NCBI RefSeq assembly: GCF_040869045.1
Contig: NC_090319.1
Location: 340,608,302 to 340,672,301, forward strand
Length of the DNA: 64,000 bases
Direction: 5' to 3'
Source of the DNA: Eurosta solidaginis
Lineage: Eukaryota; Arthropoda; Insecta; Diptera; Tephritidae
Part shown: positions 43,200 to 55,989 of the stretch, piece by piece
Position numbering within the stretch: position 1 is the first letter of the stretch
Layout: every line of letters starts with the position of its first letter
Notes under the pieces: generated by a model
The model's database searches: none
Seen by the model: only the letters and a program-made list of their open reading frames with translations
What the model was told of the DNA's origin: nothing
Made by a program: the position numbers and the translations under genes

Positions 43200-44140
43200 G
43201 GACTTTTGAAGTTACGAGCGCAAAAGCTTCCTTGTATTCAATTCCGATCAGACTGTATGATACCTAAAATCAAGTATAGGCTTTGGTGGATGGTACACAG
43301 CGAATCAGTCGCCCTAATCTCATATTTTTCGGTTTTCCTCAAGAAATAATTTGTCGGTGGACACACGGATCTGTACGCCTCGTTTTTGTTCAATTCGTTA
43401 TTCTCCCTGGCCATGTCGTACATTCCCTTCAATATCCCTGTGCCTAGGGACACAGAAAGGGGAGACATTACGATGCCTTATAGGTTACATTTAGGGTCGA
43501 CACCTTCGCACGATATCCGGTTTTATTACGTTGGATACCAGTGTTTTAGAGGCTGGCTGGCTGTCGAGAACGAGCGCTTCATTGGTGTCTGCAACCTTAC
43601 TATCCTGGAGCAGTATGGCTGCTTTTTCTATAGCATAGACCTCCGGCTAGATGACACTGTATTATATAGGAAGTTGATATGATCGATTTACTTGCAAATC
43701 TTTTGAGTACATTCCAGCTATAGTGCCACTGGTGCTGTCTAGACCTTCCTACCATTCGTTCCATGAGGAATATTTTATGTTCTGCACTTGGAAGGAAACA
43801 AATAGCGCGATGTTGGAAGTTAGTTCAGTTCTGATTCCATTTAACCTTCCCCTTGCTTGGCCCTTTTTGGTTTTGGTTTCCACATTTTGAACTCTCTTAG
43901 TCGTATAGCTCCTTTCACGGCCAATCGCTGCACGAACACTTATGAGGTATCAAGTATAAACTTACGTTTAACACTTCTGAGGTGCGCTTCTCACTGCGCC
44001 TGACATTCCAAGGCATGCCAGCCTTTGTACCTTCGCAACCCTATGTTTATTTATCTTTTTGTCTAGCGCCTTCTCTTGTGCTGGTGTAGTGTCCTAACAG
44101 AGCTTTCGTTGGTCACTCCTCAACGTTTCTTTTCCGGCTG
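43200..44140 (-). pseudogene. LINE family B: RT-RNase H linker and RNase H domain remnant
   Basis: From 44140 down the minus strand shows INKHRVAKVQRLACLGMSGA (the 'VQRxACLxITGA' linker). Then PEVYAIEKAAILLQDSK and LVLDSQPASKTLVSNVI (RNase H acidic residues E and D), and PFCVPRHRDIEGNV (the 'WVPGHxxIxGN' RNase H end, Gly lost). Finally FLRKTEKYEI. Multiple frame changes and stops. The plus-strand frame 43386-43682 is antisense. RNase H places it with Loa/R1/I-type LINEs. Confidence 0.75.
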
Positions 44141-44143
44141 TCC

Positions 44144-44247
44144 GGTCCCGCCAATTTGTAGGTAAACTTAAACTGGGCACGATGGAAATTGAAAGAGAAG
44201 CTCGGTCTAAAATCCCTTCGGAGGTTATCGCGTCTTATATTTTTTTT
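44144..44247 (+). mobile_element. SINE 3' fragment
   Basis: 'cccgccaatttgtaggtaaac' to 'cggaggttatcgcgtcttat', the 3' third of the SINE above. Confidence 0.75.
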
Positions 44248-44743
44248 AGCGGAAAAACGGGAAGTGCCGTACCCTTGAGCTCACTAATCGTTGAAAGGAA
44301 CTTTCCAGTGAACAGTGTTAGTAAGTCATCGGCGTATGCGGTTACGCTCATTCATTCTACGCTAAAGATTTATAGAATAACAAATGTTACTTAACCAAAA
44401 AGGGGTCACACCGAAGGCAAAACTCTATACTACTCCGGAAAACATATATCTGCTATTCACCGAAAGGACAAAATAGTAGTTAAATACCGCTTTGAATTTC
44501 TCTGTAATTCATTTTTAGTTCCTATTCGTGTATGGCTTTCACTACTTTAATTAAGAAACCAAAATATTGCAATTTTTTCATTAAGCTGACAACGAAGAAG
44601 AAATATCCTTGAAACACTCCTTCTTTCATTGTTTATGTAACGTAAGACAGCAACATAAATTGAAAGAAAACAAAAGAACACAATTTTGATGAAATAACGG
44701 TGTTGGTGTCCCAAAGATACATATGTACGTGCATATCTGCATA
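44248..44743. other. Unassigned DNA
   Basis: Nothing recognised; it ends with the left copy of the 8-bp target duplication (44736-44743). Confidence 0.4.
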
Positions 44744-47208
44744 CAGGGCCGTGCGCAGGATTTGCTCATGGGGGGGTCGGTTCCATAAATTTTTCACAAA
44801 ATTTTTCCTGCATTGTTAATACACAATAGATAACAAAAAAAACAGATTTTTGTGAATTTGTAGAGTTCAAAAAATATATAATTCGTAGCTGAATTCATAA
44901 ATTATACTAATCAAATAAACAATTTAGAATCGAGAGGGAGGAACCATTTTTTTTTTTTTCTAAAAGAAAAGATGAATAAAAATGTTATACACTAAAAAAT
45001 TGATATCAAATTAGTTCAATGAATAAATTTATTTCATTAATAAGGACTGTTTTTATTGGGCTTTTTTTCTTTCTACATATTTTTTTAATATCTCAATTTC
45101 ACATTTGTACATTTGCTGCATTTTTACCTTGATTTGATTTTTTTCTTCTATTTTGTCTTAACTAATGCTTTAATAGCTGAGTCAGTTTTAAAATTATTTA
45201 AGAAAGTGGATACTTCTTGCACTAATAGTTAAATTTAAGTTTTGATGCCATTCAGAGTTTGTATAGTCTGCATATAAAATAATGCTTACGGGTAGCGCCA
45301 AAGTGTACGAAACCCAAAAAAGTCGGAAAAAATTGTTTGTTGGGCAAATTCTAACAATTTTATTATGTTTTTATACTCAGCTGAGCAGAGCTCACATCTG
45401 TTCGTCTAACTGTACCCCGTAATGGCATAAACTAATCGAGATTGATATACTTCTATATATCAAAATGATCTGGGCGAAAAAATAAATTCATTTAGCCATG
45501 TCCGTCCGTCCGTCTGTCTCTAAATACGATAACTTGAGTAAATTTTGAAGTATCTTAATAAAATTTGATATGTAAGTTCCTCAGATCGCTATTTAAAATG
45601 AACAAACTCGGACTATAACCACGCCCACTTTTTCGATATCGAAAAACCGAAAACGTGCTATATTTCATTACCGAAGACGGATAAAGCGATGAAACTTGGT
45701 AGGTGTGTTGATCTTATGAAGCAGAATAGAAAATAAGTAAAATTTTGGATAATGGGCGTGGCACCGCCCACTTTTAAAAAGGTAATTTAAAATTTTGCAA
45801 GCTATAATTTGGCAGTCGTTGAAGATATCATCGTGAAATTTGGCAGGAACGTTACTCCTATTACTGTATATGTTCTAAATAAAAATTAGGATAATCGGAT
45901 GATGAACAAAAACAATTTTTGAAAGTCAAATTTTAACAAAAAATTTAATATCTTTACAGTATATAAGGAAATTATGTCAACATTCAACTCCCGTAATGAT
46001 ACGGTGCAACAAAATACAAAAATAAAAGAAAATTTTAAAATGGGTGTCGCTCCGCCCTTTTTCATTTAGTTTGTCTAGAATATGGGTACTCTTAATAGAT
46101 TTTATGACGATAACAGGGCGAAATTGGTTGAAGACACTTCCAGTTTTTATACACAGTCTACGGTCTGTCCTTCCGCTCATCCTCTAACACGATAACTTGA
46201 GCAGAAATCTATATAACTTTACTAAACATGGTTCACGTACTTATCTGAACTCACTTTACCTTGGCATTAAAAATGGGCGAAATCCGACTATGACACGCCC
46301 ACTTTTTCGATACCAAAAATTTCGAAATATGAAAAAAATGCCATAATTCTATACCAAATACGAAAAAAGGGATGAAACATGGTGATTGGATTGGTTTTTT
46401 GACGCAAAATATAACTTTGGAAAAAACTTTGTAAAATGGGTGTGGGCACTTACCATATTAAGTAGAAGAAAATGAAAAAGTTTTGCAGGGCGAAATCAAG
46501 AGCCCTTGGAATTATGGCAGGAATACTGTTTGCGGCATTACATATATAAATAAATTAGCGGTACCCGACAGATGATATTCTGGGTCACCCTGGTCCACAT
46601 TTTGGTCGATATCTCGAAACGCCTTTTAAAACCCTCATTAACACCTTTCATTTGACATCCATATCATACAGACACATTCTAGAGTCACCCCTGGTCGATA
46701 TCTCGAAAAGGCGTCCCCCTATTGAACTAAGGCCCGCTCCCTTTTAAAATACTCTTTAATACCTTTCATTTGATACCCATGTCATACAAAACCATTCCAG
46801 GGTTACCCTGGCCATATTTTCCTACATGATGATTTTACATTATTTGACAAAGGATGAAGGAAAATCGTTCCAAAAAACCTCACCCTTGGTCTACAGTTTG
46901 GTCGATATGTCCCAAATGTATGTGATATGGAATTAAAAACCACTTATAAACCATCCACGCAACCGTACGAAACCAACGCAGCCATAATTATACTCATAAT
47001 AACGCATAACGGTATTCCATAACGGTATGAACTAATCAAGATAAATTTAGGCTTCATACTCTCAGCTGAGTATGTAATGTTCGGTTACACCCGAACTTAG
47101 CCTTCTTTACTTGTTTATCATATTTTTAAACTTATTTTTATTTTTGTAGGTATACACGATGGGGGGGAGGGGGTTTGAACCCCCAAAACCCCCGTGCGCA
47201 CGGGCCTC
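44744..47208. mobile_element. hAT-type non-autonomous element, interrupted by a DINE-like element
   Basis: Left end CAGGGCCGTGCGCAGG; right end (reverse complement) GAGGCCCGTGCGCACGG; perfect 8-bp target duplication TCTGCATA at 44736-44743 and 47209-47216. Subterminal G-runs (tcatggggggg / gggggtttgaaccccc) are present at both ends. No transposase. Without the insert at 45368-47113 it is about 720 bp. Confidence 0.85.
45368..47113 (+). mobile_element. DINE-like element, HINE-A copy 4, inserted in the hAT element
   Basis: 5' 'ttatactcagctgagcagag', 3' 'cagctgagtatgtaatg' plus hairpin 'gttcggttacacccgaac' and 'cttagccttctttacttg'. It carries only about two array monomers, so it is 1.75 kb rather than 2.7-2.8 kb. 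Inserted in a T-rich site without visible target duplication. Confidence 0.9.
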
Positions 47209-47216
47209 TCTGCATA

Positions 47217-47464
47217 TGTAACACATGAATGGAAAATTTGTAAAAGAAATGGGGCTACATGCCGCAGAAATAAGCAGTCAAAAGATTACAAATTGACTTA
47301 TTTATCTACATACATATATACATATATACATTGAAAAAAAGAAGAAGACTCGCTGCTGCTCTGAAAAATTTGATGTTATATATGTTAAAGCAACAACCAG
47401 CAACAACCCTAACTAAGACTAAGAAATGACTTGGCTTCCAAATCGTTGCGTTCGGATGAAGTGA
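47217..47464. other. Unassigned DNA
   Basis: Nothing recognised. Confidence 0.4.
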
Positions 47465-49110
47465 TACCAGACGTAATGCAAGCCGCTTACCACAAATTGA
47501 TACCTCATCTAATTGGTATCTTTGCAAATGCTCACAAGATGGTTATTTTCCCGAGGCCTAGAGAAGTGTACGGATGGTGTATGTTCCTGAAACAGGGAAA
47601 GTAAAGTACTCGGAAACCAAGGACTGTATGCCAATAAGCCTTTGCTCCTCTTGCCTTAAAACACTGGAGAGACTTATCGCCCTGCATATAAGAGAAGACG
47701 CAAATTATTGCAAGATGGGTGCAGCTTAGCACGTACACTGATGAGGCAATTGAGGTAAACGTTGCCTTTTCGAGGTAGTCAGGGTATTAGGAAATCATTG
47801 AACTGCAAATATTTTCCTTCGCTGCCTTCCTTCACATTAAGAGTGCCTTCAGCAACGTTCAAATAGAAAAACTTCGGGATACCTGTACGACATGGGACAA
47901 AAGACTATATTATTGCATGGATCAATTCTATGCGCAAGAGTAAAATAGTCAACGCAACTTAAAGAGCTTGCTCAATATGTAAAATGGTAACCAGAGGCAG
48001 CCCTCAGGGCGGCGTTCTTTGGCCTCTTCTTTGAATACTGGCAACTAATAAAATCTAATAAATCTTTTTGGCAGAAGGAACTAGGGTAATCGCATACGCC
48101 GACACTCAAATTCGTGACAACAATTAGGGTGGTCATGGAGACGGAACTTTGCGGTATTTCACGATAGAAGCTTTTCCTCTTCACAAAAAAAAAACAAAAA
48201 TTTCCTTCTTTATCTTACAGAGGCTAAGTGGCACAAAGATACCTGTCTCCTCTGAAGCCAATTATCTTGGCATGATACTTTACTCAAAATTAAGTTGTAA
48301 AAGGAAAGTTAAGGTGATTTCAAAGAGAGCTCAGACTGCATTCTGCACCTGCGAAATGGCTCTCGGGAGGAACTGCGCACTGTCACCGTATATTACACAT
48401 GACATGTATAATATAGTAATTCGACCGATACTAATGTATGGAAAATGGGAACGCGACGTTATCAATGGTAGGGCATAACAATCTACACAGCCGGTTCGAA
48501 AGAGCGAATGGGAACTGCGATTTCTTATAGAGAGAACAGCCAGACGGATAGTAGGGTGCAAGACACTTTCTGGCGACCATGAGGCATCCCATTGTCTCCC
48601 TTTGCTAGTTACCTGGGCGTAGTGATATTCAAGGGATGAATTTGCAGATGCAATGGTCAAGAAACGCTTCGACAATAAGCGAGGCGGAGAGCTCCGAGTT
48701 GCGTTATCTCCGGGGAAATTGAGGAATACGTGATTAGGGCAACGTACTTGTTGTGGACCAACCGTGATGATTGATAGGTCTCAAGGTCCTTATGCTACTA
48801 TGCTTGTATAGGAAAGCAATCAGCTTCTTTCTCAAGCTAAACAAAACTGCGAGTTTCATAACAGGTCATTGCGCTATTGCAATAATACCCCGATGATAGC
48901 GCATACAAACCACATACCTCCCTCTGCAAAAGCTTTCAGGTTAGGCAAAAAGAGAAGTCGATTCTTCATTTTCTCTGCCGATGTCCAGGACTGCAAATAG
49001 GCTGACTCAGGTTTCCTGCCGCACGGTTTTTCGACAGTCTAGCAGAGATTGTGAAAGTGGATCTTCCACTCCTACTCAGAAAAAGCAAATGGATCAATAA
49101 GGAATATTAG
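47465..49110 (+). pseudogene. LINE family B reverse transcriptase to C-terminus, decayed
   Basis: Ordered plus-strand blocks across frames: VIPDVMQAAYHKLIPHLIGI, MFLKQGKVKYSETKDCMPIS, LLKTLERL-type text, RGSPQGGVLWPLL (about 47993-48030), VIAYADTQI (active site, DD changed), ISSEANYLGMILYSKLSCK-type text and PYITHDMYNIVIRPILMYG (frame 48149-48478), RTARRIVGCKTLSGDHEA, and a final degraded GHC/C-rich block (48860-49020). Stops and frameshifts throughout. The RNase H segment appears to be deleted. Confidence 0.8.
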
Positions 49111-49866
49111 GCAATCATCTGGTTGGACGAATATACCGCCATCCGACACTCACAATGGACAAAAATATCTCCGAGTGGAAGTGTGCGAAATTCCCTTGCA
49201 CACCCTTTTAATATAATCTCTTAACCTATCCTGGTTGTGAACCAGTTGCGTAATTAATTCTTTTCTGTTCACATATTCATACCTTACCACGTTGCAATCG
49301 ATTGTGCCACCATTTACATGCTTGATTGTTGTTTTGATGGCGTCAGTTGCAGCAACAGGAAAATAGTGGCGCAAGCGGCATAATTAAATGCGCAATATAT
49401 ACCCTCGAATACAAAAAAAGAAGCGAATTTTCCAATCTAAAAAAGTTGCATTGCATTGCATATCAATTTGTGCGATGAGCACTGCGCCACCTGCGGCAAT
49501 ACCGTGCGGCTACTCAATGTAAAAAAACGTAGTAAAAAGCTTTTGCGCCTTAAAATATGCACATGTTTGCATTGTGAATTTATGAAATAATTTTTTGAAT
49601 ATTTGTCAGAAATTGCGGTCCACCGCTCGCAGGATTATGCAATTGCTCAACATCGTGGTAGTATGCGCCATATGCATGGATCTTGATATATGACCAGCGT
49701 CCAATGCAGGACATGCATGCAGCTCTGCTTGATATTCTTTGTTGACTTCGGTTGTAACTCCTGCTGTTACAATTGCATTTTTTTCATTGTTTTTTGTTTG
49801 TTTCTTCATTAACAAGAGTGCATATTTAAATGATAAAATACAAATATTTGTCATACATACATATGT
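49111..49866. other. Unassigned DNA
   Basis: Frames of 74-82 codons without motifs. Confidence 0.35.
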
Positions 49867-49874
49867 ATGTGTGC

Positions 49875-50432
49875 TAGGGCGGGTCGATTTAAAAATCGCT
49901 CATTGCTCTGTGAAAATCGTATTCTAGGGATCAAAATAAGAAACTTTGCCGAAGGAACCATACCTCTAAAACGAATTCTGATGCCCCCCCCCCCCCCCTT
50001 TGGGTCGAACTTTGCAATTTCAATTCTACCTGCTGTGTCTTGTGGTGGCTGAAAAAAAACAACACAAGCAATTTTAGGATCTGCAATTGTGTCACAGTGA
50101 TTCCTTGGTTTTAAAAGGGGGTTGTAAAAACGCTAATTTCTAATAATTTTTTTTAATTTCTTTTCTATTACTAAGTTAAATTCATTTTTTCATTTACATA
50201 TGTTCTGACTAAATAAATTTCTAAAGAGAAAAATAAACTCCAAAAAGAAAAAACATAGTCATTCCAAAGTGGGATTTTTCAAAATTTGCCCCTACGACCC
50301 AAAGGGGGGGACATCAGAATTCGTTGCAGAGGTATGGTTCCTTCGGCAAAGTTTCTTATTTTGATCCCTAGAATATGATTTTCACAGAACAGTGGGCGAT
50401 TTTTTTGCCTCCCCACAAATCGACCCGGCCTA
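49875..50432. mobile_element. 558-bp MITE with ~135-bp terminal inverted repeats and 8-bp target duplication
   Basis: Left TAGGGCGGGTCGATTT, right complement TAGGCCGGGTCGATTT; arms remain paired through 'ctgtgaaaatcgtattctag', 'gaaactttgccgaaggaacc' and a homopolymer (C15 left at 49984-49998, G7 right at 50304-50310) followed by 'tttgggtcg'. Perfect duplication ATGTGTGC at 49867-49874 and 50433-50440. No coding capacity. Confidence 0.9.
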
Positions 50433-50440
50433 ATGTGTGC

Positions 50441-50570
50441 CTACACAGGCGTATTGTGGGTATATTAGGGTGGGTTGGAAACCAAGCTCGATTTCTACTC
50501 TGGGCGTAAGAACTTGTATCAGGGATCCGAAAGTCTGGGGACAAGAGCATGCCCAACGATCGGAATCTAA
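50441..50570. other. Short unassigned stretch
   Basis: Contains 'ttagggtgggttggaaacc', similar to the MITE terminus to its left; possibly a related end. Confidence 0.35.
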
Positions 50571-51535
50571 GTGCTCTTTGAGGGTGGTATCCTTCAAACT
50601 GCGCCAATTAGCGTATCCTTCTTAAAGTCGCATACAAGGTCCCAAAACGTATTGTGCAAAATGTTGAAGCCCACTCTGAAAAGGCTGATTGAATTTTATC
50701 AGTGCGGCTTCAGACCTATTCACTATGCCACAAGTCTTAGAAAAAGCCCGCGAAAAAAGCATTTATACACGTCACATTTTCAGCGATTTTAAAGCCACCT
50801 TCGACAGCACGAAAAGAGCTGCCGCTATGTCTGAATTTCGTTTCTCCGAAAAACTTAAACGGCTGTACCAAATGACGTTGAGCAACACCATCAGCTCAGT
50901 CAGAATTGGGAAGGACATCTATCTGCCATTCTGTCTTCCGTTCTAGCAATTTTTTTAATTTGTTGCTGGAAACAAATAAAATTAGCTGCAGACCTTAACC
51001 CATCAGGAAAATTATTCTCTAAAAGCATACAATAACTGGCGTATGCTGACGACATTGATGTTATCGGCCTGAACAAACTGGCAAAAGAAGCGGAAAAGAT
51101 GGGCTTGATGGTGAATGAAGAACTTCACGTTACTTATCGTACCCATCCCACTACATAGCGCAGAAGCATGGACCATGAGAACATCAGATAAGGCGTCTTT
51201 GGTAGTGCTCGAGAAAAAAGTTCTTCGAAAGATTTACGGGCCTCTACGCGTTGGTGACCGCGAGTACTGAAGAAGACTTATTGATGAAGACTTACGTGCG
51301 AGCTTTACACACACATCAACATAGCTCAGCGAATAAAACCGCAGTGGCTACGTTGGCCAGGTTATGTAATACGAATGGAACCAGCCTATGACATAGGAAG
51401 AGGGACGCGCGCTGGAAGAAACAGGTGGAAACGATTTAGATTCTCTTGGTGTGACAAATTGGTTAAGAAGCAACTGGCACGATAGTTGGACGTCATAATG
51501 GTTTAAACGGTTAAGCGCCAATTACGTATGCAAGT
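50571..51535 (+). pseudogene. LINE family A, RT to 3' end, internally deleted
   Basis: Plus-strand order: LCKMLKPTLKRLIEFYQCGF (RT, from about 50658), VLEKAREKSIYTRHIFSDFK, STKRAAAMSEFRFSEKL, MTLSNTISSVRIGKDIYLPF, then AYADDIDVIGLNKLAKEAEKM-type text (about 51039) with the active site intact. A jump follows to RTSDKASLVVLEKKVLRKIY and the 'ggttaagcgccaattacgta' 3' end. It shows that the family-A C-terminus and RT belong to one element. Clade is probably RTE-like from the tetranucleotide tail; not proven. Confidence 0.8.
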
Positions 51536-51610
51536 AATCAAGATTCTAAGAGGATGCTTGTTATGAAAATACTTTGAGTCTTTAAAACGTTGGATCAAAA
51601 ACTTTTCTTC

Positions 51611-52466
51611 GAAATACAAAATATATACGAACATTACATACCCAGCTGTACATTTGAAATGCTGTTGTTGTTTGTTTTGTGTGCTTAATAGTGTTACAAG
51701 GCTGCGCAATAATACATATACATATGGTTCTATTCTGAACTAATTTTTCTTCGAGTTATGGCTCCCGAAACATAGAAAATTGCTTAGTCGTAAAAGGGGA
51801 GGTGCCACGCCAATTTTCTAAAATTTGAAATTTTTCCTGTTATAAATTCACTTGGGAAATGAAATACCATTTATATAAAGCTCTGTTTTGCAAAGATATA
51901 GCTTATTTTATTCGTCCACGAGCCTTTTAAAAATCTTTTATATAAAAGTGGGCGTGGTCCTTAACCAATTTCGTTAATTTATCTTCAAAGCATTCACTAT
52001 AGTAAATGCAACCTCTCTGTCGAATTTTGTTACTATAGGTTTAACGATTTTTGATGATTTGTAAAATTGTTTTTATCACAAGTGGGCGATGCCACGCCCA
52101 TTTTAAACATTTTTTCCAAATTTTTATCAAGAGCCTCAATATCAGTCCACACGTCAAATTGCAATATTCTGGTTGTATTATTTACTAAATAATCAGGTTT
52201 TTTTGTTATATATATAAAAAGTGGGCGTGGTTATCATCCGATTTCGCTCATTTTCAATACCAATCTATTCTGGGTCCAGATAAGCTTGTGTAAAAAATTT
52301 GGTGAAGATATCTTTATATTTACTCAAGTTATCGTGTTAACGGACGGACATGGCTCAATCAATTTTTTTTTTCGACATATCTATCTCGAATCCTTTATAC
52401 CTGTACAACCAACCGTTATCCAATCAAAGTTATAATACCCGGTGTACAATTACAGCTGGGTATAAG
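51611..52466 (-). mobile_element. DINE-like element, subfamily B, both ends
   Basis: The minus strand starts 'ttatacccagctgtaattgtacaccgggtatt' (5' end at 52466), then 'aacggttggttgtacaggtataaagg', 'ccatgtccgtccgttaacac', 'acgcccacttttt' and ends near 'tacagctgggtatgtaatgttcg' (about 51629-51652). The internal tandem array of subfamily A is absent. Confidence 0.8.
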
Positions 52467-52837
52467 AAGCATAAAGTACAGCATTATGAGGAGCTTCATT
52501 GAAATCGAAGTTCACTGATGCGGCAAAAGCTTCTTCTGTTTGTCGCTACAACTACAACGGAAATCCGCCAAGAAAAATGGTTTTGCAAAAAAAAAAAAAA
52601 AAACACAAATATTAAATACAAATATGAAAGAGTAAACACATGTCAGTTCGTGTTCGAAAATTTTTTGTGACAACAATTTACCTAAGCTTAGCTTTAGCGA
52701 ACACATTCAATCGTACAAGTCAAAATCTCAAGATGCGGGAACAAGTTGAAGCTACTGCTATTGTCAAAGACAACACAAAATTATTCTTCAACTACAAGCA
52801 CAAACTCAGCGCTGAGAGTCGTGCTGCATAAATTTAC
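52467..52837. other. Unassigned DNA with a poly-A run
   Basis: A run of 17 A at about 52587. A 63-codon plus frame (52640-52831) has no recognised motif. Confidence 0.35.
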
Positions 52838-54035
52838 TTATAGTGTGTTTACCTTTAATGCAGTACAGCAGTGGTGCACAACGTCGGTGTAGATTTTCGC
52901 ATAGTGACAGCTATGAAGTGGGGAGAAACGGGCTGTCATGGATAGTATTAATTTCATGTTCTTGTTGTGGTAGATGTGCTCCATCGCGCCATCGAATAGG
53001 TGCGACCAATCACTAATTGTCATTAACGGCATGTGACGGGAGTATGAAAAAGTAGCAGTTTCAACATGTTTGGACCAGAGAGATAACAGTGTTAGAGGCG
53101 TTGGTTCCACATTTCAATTGAAAAGCTGGTTAGTATCATGTGGGGACATGTTACAAGTAGGACATATATTATGTATTTCGGCATTGCTTCTAGGTGGGTA
53201 AGCGTTTAACCTATCATAGTATGCAGATCGAAGTTGTGCTAGAGTGGCGCGCACCTCCCTGAGGAGGTTTCTTTCCTCAATTGCGACCTTAGGGTATTTG
53301 TCTTTAAGAACGGGGTCTTCTTACGTATGTTTCTGAAGGCCTAGTCATGCGCCTCTTTTTCAAACGGCTGAATTCTTAAGTGACATAGTTCTTCATAGTG
53401 AAGATGACTTCTTCAGTTCTTGGGAAGCGGGCCTTTTCGATTAGATAACTGTCGGGATGACCAGGTTTATAGGTATTTAGCAGAAACTGTTTGTTTAGCA
53501 TTTAATTTCTCTCCTTCAGGAATAGTTTTATAGCCTCACTGCATAGGTGATGTTCTGGGGACAAAAGAAAACATCTCGTGGCAATTCTAAGTGAAGTATT
53601 TTGACAGGCCTGCAGTTTCACTATTTTATTAAGTACAATTGTGGCTGTATGCTGCAAACTGCAGATGCTGGTCGAACGGTTTCCCCAGTATCTTGGATGT
53701 AAGAGAGTGGGAAGCGTAATACCATCCACGTGGATGTCCAATATGGTCGACTTTTGCATTGTGTATACTGTAAATAAAGTCGCCGAGGATTTGGTCGATG
53801 ACAATGCCATATTTCGCGAGGTGAAAAAACTGGAAAGACTATGGAGATAGCCATTGATTGAGTACCTGCACAGCTCATCGATGAATGGTACTGTTGCAAT
53901 TATCGTGCAGTCAAAGGCGTAGGAAAAAATTGATAGCTCCTTCTTGTAGGGAAGGGAGATCCGATTTGTTTAAGTAAAACAAAAGTGGGGATAGGATACC
54001 ACCCTGAGGCATTCCTTGTTTAGTTCCTCCATTTA
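52838..54035 (-). pseudogene. LINE family C (jockey-superfamily type) RT to C-terminus
   Basis: The minus strand from 54035 shows TKQGMPQGGILSPLLFYLNK (RT motif), then NAKVDHIGHPRGWYY, a FVPRTSP block, LAQLRS-type text, ICPTCNMSPHDTNQLFN-type text (the 'CPxCxxxPHDTxHLFxC' knuckle) and MEPTPLTLLSLWSKHVETA (frame 53110-52838). Stops and frame changes are frequent. The C-terminal CCHC-like knuckle followed by PTxLTxxxLW distinguishes it from families A and B. Plus frame 53641-53850 is antisense. Confidence 0.75.
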
Positions 54036-54534
54036 ATTTGTAATAATTTTATCCAAACATATCAGATTTAACAATTTGAATCTAATAGATGTTGAAAAAC
54101 AAGAAGGGTACTTTTTAGCAAAGCAACAGTTTGGCACTACCACCAAACTGACGCTTATCGGATATAAGGCAGGATAGATACTGACAACACTTGTACTAAC
54201 AGCGCTGAAGTCTTACCTGTATCAAAAGGTCAGAAAAGGGAGCAAAACAAAAGGTTTGAGAAGGGGAAAGTTGCTATTTTCTAGGACATCTAGTTTGGAG
54301 CTTGTGTGACTTCCTGCAGAGCTGTTTCCAAATGTGCATGCCTGGACATCTGAGGTCGAATTAACCGCGAATACACAATTGGTTTTGTTTATTTAGAGGT
54401 ATAAGGGCTCGAATTGGACTAGTTTTAACCTAGCCCCTTGTAAAAAAAAAGCAAAACATATATCTGGTTATCAGTCCAGACAGTAAGTTGTCGGTCTTCT
54501 TCTTTCTCTTCGTTTAGCAGTAAAAATACTCTTA
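54036..54534. other. Unassigned DNA
   Basis: Nothing recognised. Confidence 0.4.
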
Positions 54535-54720
54535 GCAAGTTTTTGGGTGTTTTATCGATGTTGATGATCCTTTGTCGGGTATTGATCTGGTACGTTCCGG
54601 AGAGTTATCAATAAATTACTAACTCGACCATCTCCGGAAATATTTGATATGACCACGCTAACCCTTTTTAGACATCCAAACTCCTCCTGCTAACAGTCCC
54701 TTGGAAAAGTCGCGCCCCAT
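54535..54720 (-). repeat. Non-LTR 3'-UTR fragment
   Basis: The minus strand has 'ttccggagatggtcgagtta', 'gtaccagatcaatacccgac', 'aaaggatcatcaacatcgat', matching 37.1-37.4 kb. Confidence 0.6.
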
Positions 54721-55687
54721 AGGCTCTTGAATATTTGTAAGTTTATGTAGCAGCACGAAGTACACGATGTGAAGAGTACTGTAGTGTATGTCGGTCCTTA
54801 CGTCCCACTTATACATAAAGTATATCCGCAGAATTAAGAGATGAGATCAACCTTTTCTTTGACATTCCGCAGAAGAATCAGTTGAAAAATGCATGCTTAG
54901 TTTAGAAAAGTTAAATAGAATTTTCAGAATTTGGCGACAGAACTTCCAAGAACAAATTTTTTGCCATTTTTCAACTTTCTAATGAAGAGGCCAAATTACT
55001 CCGAAAAGAATACCTTATTTTCTTTCAGCGAAGAAGAAACTTCAAAGCTCCATTGATTATGCTTTATTGTTAACTTCACCAAAAATAAACACCGCATTTG
55101 AGTTGAAACTGCAGCCCTGCGAATCTTCATTAGCGGGCGGATATCGAAGACAAGAGTTAAAGCCTGTATACAAATATCTATGATAGATTATATGCAGTTT
55201 ACGCCACTCTGGATTGAATAGCCTTAGCCTTTTACGCTCACAGGACGAGTACAATAAAAACCAACAAAATAAAAACACCAATTTCATGCCAAGTTCGTGA
55301 ACCTCACGACAGTGGCCATATCTAAAGAAGAAGAACAACTCCTCGAAACCAAAGTAATATAAGAAAAGAAAAACTAAGGATTTACATCATCGAAGAAATG
55401 AAATGATATAGAATAAAAGAAAAAGTCACAAATGAATACCAGAAAGAACTCAAATTTGTTATAAAAATTGCAACAAATATAATAGAATCGAACATGGCAT
55501 GTAAATTGGTCCAAATAAAGCCATTTGATCCTCCATACCTTGCTGCAAACGATTACATACGTCGCACTAGTAAACAGACTCAAAAGAAATCATAGAGAAA
55601 AAAAGAAAGAAATAATGTAAAAGAAAGTACAAATACTTGGACGAAAATTATATATACTGAAAGGGCAACATATAAATTGGCTTAACT
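54721..55687. other. Unassigned; possibly upstream part of the Penelope-like element
   Basis: No motif recognised on either strand. It is contiguous with the 56.8-kb GIY-YIG remnant once the Helitron is removed. Confidence 0.3.
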
Positions 55688-55989
55688 TCTATATATATAT
55701 AAAGAAAAGTATATATTGATTGTCACTCCATAACTCAAGAACGGATAGAAAGATTGCGATGAAATTTTTAGGATAACTTAATAGGAACCGGGAGAGTGTT
55801 TGTGAAAAGTTTTGTTTTTTTTTTTGGGGAAGTGGACCAGGGACCGATTTATTCTAAACTGTCGTATATATGGCTCGATTTGCCTGAAATTTGGTATGTA
55901 GGTAGCGTTATATCTAGAATAAAATGTCGGATAATTTTTCTTCCAGGAAGTGGACCAGGATACATATTGGTGACTAGTGCCTCGAGAAA

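Noticed and set aside
43386..43682. 98-codon plus-strand open frame
   Set aside because: Antisense to an RNase H remnant (PEVYAIEKAA, VPRHRDIEGN) on the minus strand.
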